Shown here: positions 22,693 through 30,796 of the stretch, one piece after another
Layout of the letters: each line of letters begins with the position of its first letter
Numbering within the stretch: position 1 is the first letter of the stretch
Source of the DNA: SHZI01 sp963698405
GTDB taxonomy: Bacteria; Pseudomonadota; Gammaproteobacteria; Steroidobacterales; GCA-2729495
NCBI GenBank assembly: GCA_963698405.1
Contig: CAVOQT010000015.1
Coordinates: 124,001 to 188,000, forward strand
Direction: 5' to 3'
Length of the DNA: 64,000 nucleotides
Program-made: the position numbers and the translations under genes
The notes under the pieces: model-generated
Database searches by the model: none
The model's input: the letters and a program-made list of their open reading frames with translations, nothing else
What the model was told of the DNA's origin: nothing

Positions 22693-23376
22693 TCATGATG
22701 TCACCCGGTCACGCAGGTAATTCGGCAGGGCAAGCGCCGGGGCAACCGTCTGGCCGCGCAGAAACTTCGGATATGCCAGCGCGGCAACATCTGTCGCTGA
22801 GGGTCGCAGCCCTGCATCCAGCCCGGTCAGCACATCAGCAAACCGGTCATGCAGTTCAGGATATGCCAGCCAGCCCGATCCGACCGCAAAACACGCTGAC
22901 AAACCCGCATGGCTGACCTCCTCCGGCTGTAGCAGCGCATCGTTTTTCAAGGCACGCACGCCATGCTCATCATCAGCTGCATAAGTCGCAAAGTAGACTT
23001 GCCCCATCCGGGCATCCAGACAACAGGCCACCCGATCCGCCTGTGATGTACGCAACCCGGCGCTGGCCAATGCAGCAAGTGTCGAGACGGATACGACCGG
23101 CAACTGGCGAGCAAAGCCCACTGCCTGGACCAGGGCTGCAGCGACCCGCACACCGGTAAAACTCCCGGGTCCGGCGCCGAAGGCCAGGCAGTCCAGTTGA
23201 TCGAGGCTGGTACCGGTTTCTTCGAGCAGCTCCTGCAGCCATACATAGATCCCGCGCGACGGTGCCTGTAATCCTTCTGCGCCACGCACCGCGACCTGCG
23301 CACCCCGGACCAGCGCGAGGCTGGGAAAATCGGTAGCCGTCTCGACAGCCAGACAGCAGAAATTCGCGTTCTTCAC
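22693..23376 (-). CDS. tsaB: tRNA threonylcarbamoyladenosine biosynthesis protein TsaB
   Basis: Scaffold of the TsaBDE complex that makes the t6A37 modification of ANN-decoding tRNAs. The protein is 227 aa with a GTG start. An ASKHA fold begins CLAVETATDFPSLAL, and the signature FGAGPGSFTGVRVAAALVQ lies near residues 67-85. It lies upstream of dsbB on the same strand and is divergent from pckG. Confidence 0.95.
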   Translation of the reverse strand: MKNANFCCLAVETATDFPSLALVRGAQVAVRGAEGLQAPSRGIYVWLQELLEETGTSLDQLDCLAFGAGPGSFTGVRVAAALVQAVGFARQLPVVSVSTLAALASAGLRTSQADRVACCLDARMGQVYFATYAADDEHGVRALKNDALLQPEEVSHAGLSACFAVGSGWLAYPELHDRFADVLTGLDAGLRPSATDVAALAYPKFLRGQTVAPALALPNYLRDRVTS

Positions 23377-23464
23377 GGCCGATCTTTCAAATAGTCATTC
23401 ATACAATCAGCCGGAGCGGATAAGGGCGGAAATACCGGTTCGAGTATAGGCGATCCCTGATCTG

Positions 23465-23470
23465 TATAAT
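23465..23470 (+). promoter_or_regulatory. Probable -10 element of the pckG promoter
   Basis: A perfect TATAAT lies 68 bp upstream of the pckG start in the tsaB-pckG divergent region. The sequence 17 bp upstream is a poor -35 match, so an activator may be needed. Confidence 0.4.
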
Positions 23471-23537
23471 CGTCCTCCAATCATGCCCGCCGGTTTCCCG
23501 GCCAGCACGATTAATTCACAATAATCAAGGATATGAG

Positions 23538-25280
23538 ATGACGACAAGCAATACGGCATTGCGCGGCTGGGTGGACTCGGTAGCTGCCCTCACGAAGCCG
23601 GCAAGAATTCACTGGTGCGATGGATCCGAAGCTGAATATCTCGAACTGATCGGCGAGATGCAAAAAAGCGGCGAGCTCCTCCCCCTCAATCAGAAAACCT
23701 ATCCGAACTGCTATCTGCACCGCTCCAATCCTTCTGATGTGGCACGCGTCGAGCACCTGACTTTCGTCTGCAGCACCGACCGCGAGGCTGCCGGGCCCAA
23801 CAACAACTGGATGGCTCCCGACGAAGCCCATCGCAAGATGGACGAACTGTTCGCTGGCGCGATGCAGGGCCGCACCCTGTACGTCATACCCTACTGCATG
23901 GGGCCAATCGACTCCCCGTATGCGCGTTGTGGCGTGGAGATTTCCGACAGCGCCTATGTCGCTGCCAACATGAAGCTCATGACACGCATGGGCAAGGCCG
24001 CCCTGGAACGTATCGAACGCGAAGGCACCTTCGTGCGCGGCCTGCACTCGACGGGTGATCTGAGTCCGGATCGCCGCTTCATCATGCATTTTCCCGAGGA
24101 ACTGCTGATCCAGAGCATCGGCTCGGGTTACGGCGGCAATGCACTGCTCGGCAAAAAGTGCCACGCACTGCGCATCGCCAGCTGGCAGGCACGACAGGAA
24201 GGCTGGCTTGCCGAACACATGCTGCTGGTCGAGATCGAGAATCCGGCTGGCGAGCGCTACTACATCGCTGCTGCCTTCCCCTCGGCATGCGGCAAGACCA
24301 ACCTGGCGATGCTTATCCCGCCTGAATCCATGGCTGGCTGGAAGGTACGCACGCTGGGCGACGATATCGCCTGGTTGCATCTCGACGATGAAGGTCAGCT
24401 GCGCGCGATCAATCCAGAGGCCGGTTACTTCGGCGTGGTACCTGGAACCGGGCCGACCACTAATCGCAACGCCTACGACATGATCCGGCACGACACCATT
24501 TACACCAACGTCGCCATGACGGCTGACAAAGAACCATGGTGGGAAGGCAAGGGTGATGGCAAGCCGGCCATCGACTGGCAAGGTCGCCCCTACGACGCAA
24601 AGAATGGCGCTGCAGCACATCCGAACTCCAGGTTCACGGTGTCGGCACGGCAAGGCACCAGTTACTCATCTCTCGCTGATGACCCGAGAGGCGTACCCAT
24701 CAGCGCAATCGTCTTTGGCGGCCGTCGCCGCGAACTGGCGCCATTGGTCTATCAGGCCAAGAGCTGGCGTCATGGCGTATTGATGGGTGCCGGTGTCGCC
24801 TCCGAAACCACCGCAGCAGCTACCGGAACGGTCGGTGTGACCCGCCGCGACCCGATGGCGATGAAGCCATTCTGCGGCTATAACTTTGGCGATTACTGGA
24901 AGCACTGGCTGAGCTTCGAAAAGCGCGCCAAAAAGCTGCCGGCCGTATTCCACGTGAACTGGTTCCGTCAGGACGATAGCGGGCACTTTCTGTGGCCGGG
25001 CTTTGGCGACAACCTGCGTGTCATTCAGTGGATCACAGAGCGCTGTGCCGGCAAGGTCGGGGCGCGTGAGACACCGATCGGATTCCTGCCGAACAGCACA
25101 GATATCGACAGCCGCGGCATTGATCTCAAGCCGGGCGCACTCGATGCGCTACTGAAGGTCGACATCAATCAATGGCGTGCGGAGATGGCCTCCGTTGCGG
25201 ACTACCTGAATGAATTTGGTGATCGCCTGCCGGCAGAACTGCGGGAAGAGCATCGCCGCGTAGTCAGCGGACTCGGCTGA
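23538..25280 (+). CDS. pckG: Phosphoenolpyruvate carboxykinase (GTP)
   Basis: Converts oxaloacetate and GTP to phosphoenolpyruvate, the gateway step of gluconeogenesis. The protein is 580 aa. The kinase-1a P-loop FPSACGKTNLAML (near residue 250), the substrate motif RGLHSTGDLSPDRRF and the GTP-specific layout show the GTP-dependent family rather than ATP-dependent PckA. The RBS AAGGA precedes the ATG. It converges on the cyclase gene across a strong inverted repeat. Confidence 0.97.
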   Translation: MTTSNTALRGWVDSVAALTKPARIHWCDGSEAEYLELIGEMQKSGELLPLNQKTYPNCYLHRSNPSDVARVEHLTFVCSTDREAAGPNNNWMAPDEAHRKMDELFAGAMQGRTLYVIPYCMGPIDSPYARCGVEISDSAYVAANMKLMTRMGKAALERIEREGTFVRGLHSTGDLSPDRRFIMHFPEELLIQSIGSGYGGNALLGKKCHALRIASWQARQEGWLAEHMLLVEIENPAGERYYIAAAFPSACGKTNLAMLIPPESMAGWKVRTLGDDIAWLHLDDEGQLRAINPEAGYFGVVPGTGPTTNRNAYDMIRHDTIYTNVAMTADKEPWWEGKGDGKPAIDWQGRPYDAKNGAAAHPNSRFTVSARQGTSYSSLADDPRGVPISAIVFGGRRRELAPLVYQAKSWRHGVLMGAGVASETTAAATGTVGVTRRDPMAMKPFCGYNFGDYWKHWLSFEKRAKKLPAVFHVNWFRQDDSGHFLWPGFGDNLRVIQWITERCAGKVGARETPIGFLPNSTDIDSRGIDLKPGALDALLKVDINQWRAEMASVADYLNEFGDRLPAELREEHRRVVSGLG

Positions 25281-25289
25281 CAGCTAAAC

Positions 25290-25332
25290 GGTCAGTTGTA
25301 CGGCCGGCCTTGTGCCCGCCGTACAACTGACC
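25290..25332. terminator. Perfect inverted repeat between convergent genes, likely bidirectional terminator
   Basis: A 15-bp arm at 25290-25304 (GGTCAGTTGTACGGC) is repeated exactly as its reverse complement at 25318-25332, with a 13-nt loop. It fills the gap between the pckG stop and the cyclase stop. No T-run follows on either strand, so it may work as a folded barrier or with Rho. Confidence 0.6.
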
Positions 25333-26244
25333 TCAGTCTTCGACGCTGTACTCGATGGCCAGCGGCGTACCGCGAGCGGCCACGCGGCCCATGCTGATCA
25401 CGCCACTACCGGTCAGCACCACACTGTCACGGCGCAGATAAAGCTCTTCCCGACCATCCGGCTGTATGAACGTACCGTTGGTGCTCTCGTCCACCAGTAC
25501 AAAGCGGTTACGAGCCGCATCCACGCGCGCATGTATCCTCGATATCAAATTGCCCTTTATCACGACATCGTTTTCATCGGCACGACCCATGGTGACGGTC
25601 ACCTTGCCCTTGTCGCCAACGATGACTTCCTGACCACGAAACCGCAGGTACAGACGAGTATTGGCAGTTGGCGCCCGATGGCCCGGATCGATCGACGGCA
25701 GCATGTTGGTTGCCTCTTCGGGCTGCCAGAGCACCTCAAAAACAGCGACCTCATCCGACTGCCCCTTGGGCGTTGACACGTCAATCTGGCGTATCAGGGC
25801 CTTCCACTGCGGACTCAACTGCTCTACCACGGCACTAGTGGTGAGAATCTGCCCTGCCTTGGCCTGTGAGGTCATGCTGTTTGCGGTATGTACTGCAACA
25901 CCGGAGATATCCCGCTCCTCAAGCAAGACAGCCCCATAGTGACAACCGATGCGGATAGCCACATGCGTACCCTGCGCATCGATACGCACGGTATTGGTGA
26001 TCCGCTGCTGCATCTGGTTGGCCGCATTGAGGGCATCGTCTGCTGACGGGAAGGTCGACATGACCTCGTCACCCATGGTCTTGATGACCGTACCGCCATA
26101 ACTCTCGGTAGCCTGCTTCATTATCCGCAGGCACTGCTGTACCGTCTCGCGGGCGCGTTCGTCACCGAGATTTTCATAGAGCTGTGTACTGCCGACGACA
26201 TCGGCAAACAGTATCGAGAGCTTCTTTTCGGCTGCCGCGCTCAC
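25333..26244 (-). CDS. Class III nucleotide cyclase-like domain with C-terminal FHA domain
   Basis: Signalling protein joining a class III adenylate/guanylate cyclase domain (about residues 8-170) to a phosphothreonine-binding FHA domain (about 205-300). A GTG start at 26244 behind GGTGG gives 303 aa; an alternative TTG at 26262 adds six residues. Metal Asp residues are present (LFADVVGST, Asp15; KTMGDEVM, Asp59), and Lys55 is in the base-reading position. The transition-state pair normally found in VNxAAR is altered to VHTANSM (His119 and Ser123), so activity is doubtful. The FHA core GRADENDVVI, SRIHAR and ESTNGTF is complete. No transmembrane segment is seen. It could be a sensor of phosphoproteins rather than a producer of cAMP. 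Confidence 0.85.
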   Translation of the reverse strand: MSAAAEKKLSILFADVVGSTQLYENLGDERARETVQQCLRIMKQATESYGGTVIKTMGDEVMSTFPSADDALNAANQMQQRITNTVRIDAQGTHVAIRIGCHYGAVLLEERDISGVAVHTANSMTSQAKAGQILTTSAVVEQLSPQWKALIRQIDVSTPKGQSDEVAVFEVLWQPEEATNMLPSIDPGHRAPTANTRLYLRFRGQEVIVGDKGKVTVTMGRADENDVVIKGNLISRIHARVDAARNRFVLVDESTNGTFIQPDGREELYLRRDSVVLTGSGVISMGRVAARGTPLAIEYSVED

Positions 26245-26337
26245 ATTCCACCCGGGACGCAATATGTCAAACGGACGGCGTCAGTATATGCCATGCCATA
26301 CCCGGTCTGGACAGTGCCGGGGCCAACGGTCATCAAC

Positions 26338-27156
26338 TCAGTACTCGGCAACCAGATAGGCCACCCAACCAGCATCGGCATCGCCGCGCGCCTCAGGCGT
26401 GAACTCTCCGTTACCGCTACCATCCTTGGCAGTTCCCTCCCACCAGACTGTCGTTCTGGAAAATCCCGCTTCGGCCAGCAGTTCGGTCAATTCCGGCAAC
26501 GACCACAAGCGCCAATCATAGGTGAATGCCTTGTCGATCCGTGAACCATCCGGAAAACGAAACCCGATATGGCACAGCACTTCTGCCGTGACCGGATAGT
26601 ATTTTTCCTGATGCCATACATAGGTGAAACCGCGATGTGCGGTGGTTTCGCGAAGCTCACGATAGGCGTCATGACCACCGTAGGCATCCAGAAAGAACAC
26701 GCCATCCTTGACCAGTGAGCGGCGGACCCGCCGGAAATACTGCAGCATCTGCGCGCGCGTCTTGAACACCCAATAACTGAAGTTGAAGGCGGCAACCGCA
26801 TCAAAACCCGTCGCACGGACTTTGGTGACATCAGCCTGCAGTAGTTCGACCCGCGCCTGCTGGGACGGCTTGAGACGGGCCAGATTCCGCTTGCGCCCCC
26901 AGTCCAGCGTTGGCCCATCAAGATCGACGCCGGTAGCGCGCATTGAACGACCCAGGCTCACCCACTGACAGGCAACGCTGGCCGTACCACAAAAATCCTC
27001 ACGCAGACTAAGCGCCGACCGGCCGCGCAACTGCCGGAAGGTGTCTACCACGAACTCGCATTCAGACTCGGCACTCTGCACGGCCTTTTCGTAGTACTCA
27101 TGCAGGTCTGCCTGCTGGGCAATCGTCTGCTTGCCCTTGTTCTTGCGCTCCGCCAT
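26338..27156 (-). CDS. Class I SAM-dependent methyltransferase
   Basis: The protein is 272 aa and soluble. The SAM-binding part is recognisable from SLREDFCGTASVACQW (motif I, about residues 50-65), the acidic ATGVDLDGPTL after strand 2, and FDAVAAFNFSYWVF (motif post-I/IV). The N-terminus is basic. The substrate cannot be read from the sequence. It is co-oriented with dusA, whose stop is 20 bp upstream, so the two may be co-transcribed, but a tRNA substrate is only a thought. Confidence 0.75.
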   Translation of the reverse strand: MAERKNKGKQTIAQQADLHEYYEKAVQSAESECEFVVDTFRQLRGRSALSLREDFCGTASVACQWVSLGRSMRATGVDLDGPTLDWGRKRNLARLKPSQQARVELLQADVTKVRATGFDAVAAFNFSYWVFKTRAQMLQYFRRVRRSLVKDGVFFLDAYGGHDAYRELRETTAHRGFTYVWHQEKYYPVTAEVLCHIGFRFPDGSRIDKAFTYDWRLWSLPELTELLAEAGFSRTTVWWEGTAKDGSGNGEFTPEARGDADAGWVAYLVAEY

Positions 27157-27176
27157 CCGTGATCAACTCCTGTATG

Positions 27177-28217
27177 TCAAAAAATCGGGCTTTTACCCGT
27201 CACCAACTGCAAGGACTCAAGCAACAGCTGCGGCCCTGCATCGGCCGCACAGCCCCGCGTACTGAGAAAACGACGCCAGGCCCGTGCGCCGGGCTGGCCA
27301 TGATACAGCCCCAGCATATGACGAGTGATGTGGTGCAGCCGGACACCCTGACTCATCTCCTGTTCGGCATAGCGCACCATCGCCACGACAACTTCAGCGC
27401 GTGATGGTGGCTGCCACATGGCGGCCTCCTGCAGAAAGTCCGCCTCGACTGCCGTGAGCCAGTAAGGGTCCGCATACGCCTTGCGACCGATCATCACGCC
27501 GTCGACACCAGCTGCGAGGTGCTCCGCAACGGCATCAAGCCGGTCGATGCCGCCATTCAAAACAATCCGCAGTTCGGGAAAATCCGCCTTGAGCTGGTAA
27601 ACGGTCGCATAACGCAATGGCGGAATTTCCCGGTTCTCCTTCGGCGACAGGCCACTGAGTAGCGCCTTGCGTGCGTGCACGACAAAGGTTGTACAACCGG
27701 CTGCGGCAACTGTCGTGATGAAGTCACGGAGAAATCCGTAGTCATCACGATCATCGATACCGATCCGTGTCTTGACAGTTACCGGCAGCCGCGTTGCGGT
27801 CTGCATGGCAGCCACACAGCGGGCCACGAGATCCGGTGCGCCCATCAGGCAAGCGCCAAACGAGCCCTCCGCCACCCGGGCACTCGGGCAACCCACATTG
27901 AGATTGATCTCATCGTAGCCATAGTGCACAGCCTTGTGGACAGCTGCCGCAAGCAACCCGGGATCACTACCACCGAGCTGCAGAGCCAGCGGCTGCTCAG
28001 CCGGCGTAAAGCGCAGCAGCCGGTCTGCATCGCCATTGATGATCGCGGCGGCCGTCACCATCTCGCTGTAAAGACGGACGTGCGGACTCAACAGGCGCAG
28101 GAAATACCGGCAGTGCCGGTCGGTGCAATCCATCATCGGCGCGACCGCAATCCGCCAGGGATCAAATTCTGGTATCGGGCAGTGGGGCGCCATGGGGTCA
28201 GGAATCAGCTGCGTCAT
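27177..28217 (-). CDS. dusA: tRNA-dihydrouridine synthase A
   Basis: FMN enzyme that reduces uridines 20/20a in tRNA D-loops. The ATG at 28217 (MTQLIPDP) gives 346 aa; a TTG at 28232 is the alternative. A TIM barrel starts RIAVAPMMDCTDRHCRYF. The nucleic acid/FMN motif EINLNVGCPS and the catalytic Cys in GSFGACLM follow, and the DusA-type C-terminal helical domain ends the protein. It is divergent from galE. Confidence 0.95.
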   Translation of the reverse strand: MTQLIPDPMAPHCPIPEFDPWRIAVAPMMDCTDRHCRYFLRLLSPHVRLYSEMVTAAAIINGDADRLLRFTPAEQPLALQLGGSDPGLLAAAVHKAVHYGYDEINLNVGCPSARVAEGSFGACLMGAPDLVARCVAAMQTATRLPVTVKTRIGIDDRDDYGFLRDFITTVAAAGCTTFVVHARKALLSGLSPKENREIPPLRYATVYQLKADFPELRIVLNGGIDRLDAVAEHLAAGVDGVMIGRKAYADPYWLTAVEADFLQEAAMWQPPSRAEVVVAMVRYAEQEMSQGVRLHHITRHMLGLYHGQPGARAWRRFLSTRGCAADAGPQLLLESLQLVTGKSPIF

Positions 28218-28300
28218 ACGGTCCGGCGACAACGGTCACGGCCAGAAGCCTGTCCCGCCTATATACTTGAAGGTTAAAGCAATCATCACGAGATTCTGTC

Positions 28301-29311
28301 ATGAGCAGCTCCAGCAGCACCAAGGATACCGTCCTCGTTACCGGCGGCGCCGGATATATCGGCAGTCATGTCGTCCGGCAGCTGTGTGAGGCCGGTGAGC
28401 GCGTAGTAGTACTGGACGACCTGTCGACCGGGTTCCGCTCGGCAGTGCCGGATGGCTTGCTGGTAACAGGCAATACCGGCGACCGCGACCTGGTGAGCAA
28501 ACTGCTTGCCGAGCACCGGATTACGACCATCCTGCATTTCGCCGCACATACCATCGTTCCCGAATCAGTCAGCAATCCGCTGAAATATTATGGCAACAAC
28601 ACCTGTGCCACACGTAACCTGCTTGAATGCGCGGTCGGCGCGGGAGTAAAGCACTTCATTTTCTCTTCGACGGCCGCTGTCTATGGCATACCGGAAAACG
28701 GCATTGCCTCGGAAGACACGCCGACCGCACCGATCAACCCTTACGGCAGCTCCAAACTGATGAGCGAGTGGATGCTCAGGGACGCCGACCTCGCTCATGC
28801 GATGAGCTATGTCGCACTACGATACTTCAACGTCGCGGGTGCGGATCCAGGCGGCCGGATCGGCCAGTCCACCCGTCTGGCAACCCTGCTGACCAAGGTT
28901 GCCTGTGAAGCCGCTGTCGGCAAGCGACCGCACGTTTCCATCTATGGTACCGACTACCCCACACCGGACGGTACAGGCATCCGCGACTACATACATGTCG
29001 AGGACCTGGCCACTGCCCACATTGATGCGCTTCGCTATCTGCGCGATGGCGGAAAGTCATCGGTACTTAACTGCGGCTACGGCCACGGCTACAGCGTGCG
29101 CGAAGTCCTTGCTGCGGTCGAACGCTGCAGCGGTATCACGCTCACAAAGAAAGAAGAACCACGTCGCGCCGGCGATCCGCCGGTACTCGTGGCAGCAGCC
29201 GAGCGGATCCGCTCCGTGCTGGGATGGACCCCCCGCTTCGATGACCTGGACCTTATCGTCAGTTCGGCACTGCACTGGGAGCAACGTCTGCTCAAACAAC
29301 CCGCGGAATGA
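28301..29311 (+). CDS. galE: UDP-glucose 4-epimerase
   Basis: NAD-dependent interconversion of UDP-glucose and UDP-galactose, supplying sugars for surface glycans. The protein is 336 aa. The Rossmann motif GGAGYIGSHV is at residues 15-24, the catalytic SSTAAVYG Ser/Thr is near 122-129, and the YxxxK pair is Tyr148/Lys152. A GalE rather than a dehydratase is supported by the full-length alignment to family blocks (RYFNVAGADPGGRIGQ, NCGYGHGYSVREV). It converges on prsR, and its position next to prsRK and the polysaccharide locus fits a role there. Confidence 0.93.
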   Translation: MSSSSSTKDTVLVTGGAGYIGSHVVRQLCEAGERVVVLDDLSTGFRSAVPDGLLVTGNTGDRDLVSKLLAEHRITTILHFAAHTIVPESVSNPLKYYGNNTCATRNLLECAVGAGVKHFIFSSTAAVYGIPENGIASEDTPTAPINPYGSSKLMSEWMLRDADLAHAMSYVALRYFNVAGADPGGRIGQSTRLATLLTKVACEAAVGKRPHVSIYGTDYPTPDGTGIRDYIHVEDLATAHIDALRYLRDGGKSSVLNCGYGHGYSVREVLAAVERCSGITLTKKEEPRRAGDPPVLVAAAERIRSVLGWTPRFDDLDLIVSSALHWEQRLLKQPAE

Positions 29312-29326
29312 CTCCGTACAGTGCGG

Positions 29327-30697
29327 TCAGTGGTCCTTGTCGTGCTGAATCGCGTACTTGCCGAGCAGATCGTAGAGTGTCGGCCGGGTAATCCCGAGTA
29401 GCTGCGCTGCTTTGGATATATTGCCCGCCGCATAAGCCAGCGCATTGTTGATCGCGCGACTTTCCGCATCCTTGCGCACCTCACGCAGGTTGAGGTTCGG
29501 GACCTGTTCGCCATCAGTCGCCAGACCGAGATCTGCGGCAGTGATATGGCGCCCCTCGGCCATGATCACCGCCCCCTTGATCTTGTTCTCCATCTCCCGA
29601 ACGTTGCCGGGCCACGGATAGTTCTCTACGGCATTCTGTGCATCCGGACTGAAGCCGCGGAACTGCCGATGATATTGCACAGCGAATCTTTCCAGCAGGG
29701 TTCGCGCCAGCAGCAGCCGGCATCCACCATTCCTCTCTCGCAATGGCGGTATACGGATGGTGATCTCGCTGATCCGGTAATAGAGATCTTCACGGAAACG
29801 GTTCTCGCGAATCGCCACCTCGAGATTCTGGTTTGTGGCACAGACCACACGTACATCGACCGGGATTTCCTCACGGCCTCCGACACGCTCGACTACCCGC
29901 TCCTGCAGAAAACGCAACAGCTTGGCCTGTAGCGGCAACGGCATATCACCGATTTCATCCAGAAACAGCGTACCTCCGTCTGCATGCTCGATCTTGCCCT
30001 GCGTCTGCCGCACAGCACCGGTAAATGCACCCCGCTCATAGCCAAACAATTCACTCTCGAGCAGGTTCTCCGGGATGGCCGCACAGTTGATGGCTACAAA
30101 GCCCTTGTCGACCCGCGGGCTCAGTGAATGCAGCGCTCGGGCCAGCACCTCCTTGCCGGTACCGCTTTCGCCCAGCAGCAGTGTCGTGGCATTGGTGGGT
30201 GCGACTTTCTCGACAATCCGGCAGACTTGCAGCATCGCCTCACTCGCAGCCACGATGCCATCCAGCGGCGACATGCCCTGCTTCTGCAGCAGTTTCTGGT
30301 TCTGCCGCTCCAGTTCGTGGATGTGATAGGCGCGATCCACGATCAGCTGCAGAGTGTCGGTATCCACCGGCTTCTGATAGAAATCGTAGGCGCCGATCGC
30401 TACTGCACGTACGGCATTCTGCTGATCGCCATGACCAGTCACCACGACCACCTTGGTGGCTGGCACCAGTGCCAGGATCTCCTCGAGCGTGGCGATCCCC
30501 TCACTGACTCCTTCTGCATCGGGGGGCAGGCCAAGATCCTGCAGCACCACGGGTGGCTCGTGGCGGCGCAACTGGGCGAGTGCGCTTGTACGGTCCTCGG
30601 CGACAAGAACCTCGTAATCAGCAAAACACCACTTGAGCTGGCTCTGCAAACCCGGATCGTCCTCGACGACGAGAAGCTTCCTGCGCTGGTCTGTCAA
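29327..30697 (-). CDS. prsR: PEP-CTERM-type sigma-54 response regulator PrsR
   Basis: NtrC-family activator, the partner of PrsK in XrtA/PEP-CTERM systems. I favour a TTG start at 30697 (GGAGAG just upstream; reads MTDQRRKLLVVEDDPG), giving 456 aa; a GTG at 30709 is possible. The receiver domain has the phospho-acceptor Asp54 (VVLQDLGLPP) and Lys109. The AAA+ domain has the Walker A GESGTGKE near 176 and the sigma-54 contact loop GAFTGA at 223-228. A Fis-type helix-turn-helix ends the protein (ISKAAQLLGITRPTLYDLL). The neighbour prsK is upstream on the same strand. Targets are expected to be sigma-54 promoters of exopolysaccharide genes; I could not find a convincing -24/-12 box in the window. 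Confidence 0.93.
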   Translation of the reverse strand: MTDQRRKLLVVEDDPGLQSQLKWCFADYEVLVAEDRTSALAQLRRHEPPVVLQDLGLPPDAEGVSEGIATLEEILALVPATKVVVVTGHGDQQNAVRAVAIGAYDFYQKPVDTDTLQLIVDRAYHIHELERQNQKLLQKQGMSPLDGIVAASEAMLQVCRIVEKVAPTNATTLLLGESGTGKEVLARALHSLSPRVDKGFVAINCAAIPENLLESELFGYERGAFTGAVRQTQGKIEHADGGTLFLDEIGDMPLPLQAKLLRFLQERVVERVGGREEIPVDVRVVCATNQNLEVAIRENRFREDLYYRISEITIRIPPLRERNGGCRLLLARTLLERFAVQYHRQFRGFSPDAQNAVENYPWPGNVREMENKIKGAVIMAEGRHITAADLGLATDGEQVPNLNLREVRKDAESRAINNALAYAAGNISKAAQLLGITRPTLYDLLGKYAIQHDKDH

Positions 30698-30796
30698 GGA
30701 ACTCTCCACTGCAAACAGAAACCGCATGACACGCGTCGACAGGCACAACACGCTGCCCCGCAAACGCAAACCATCATAGCGTATCGATCCTGCATA

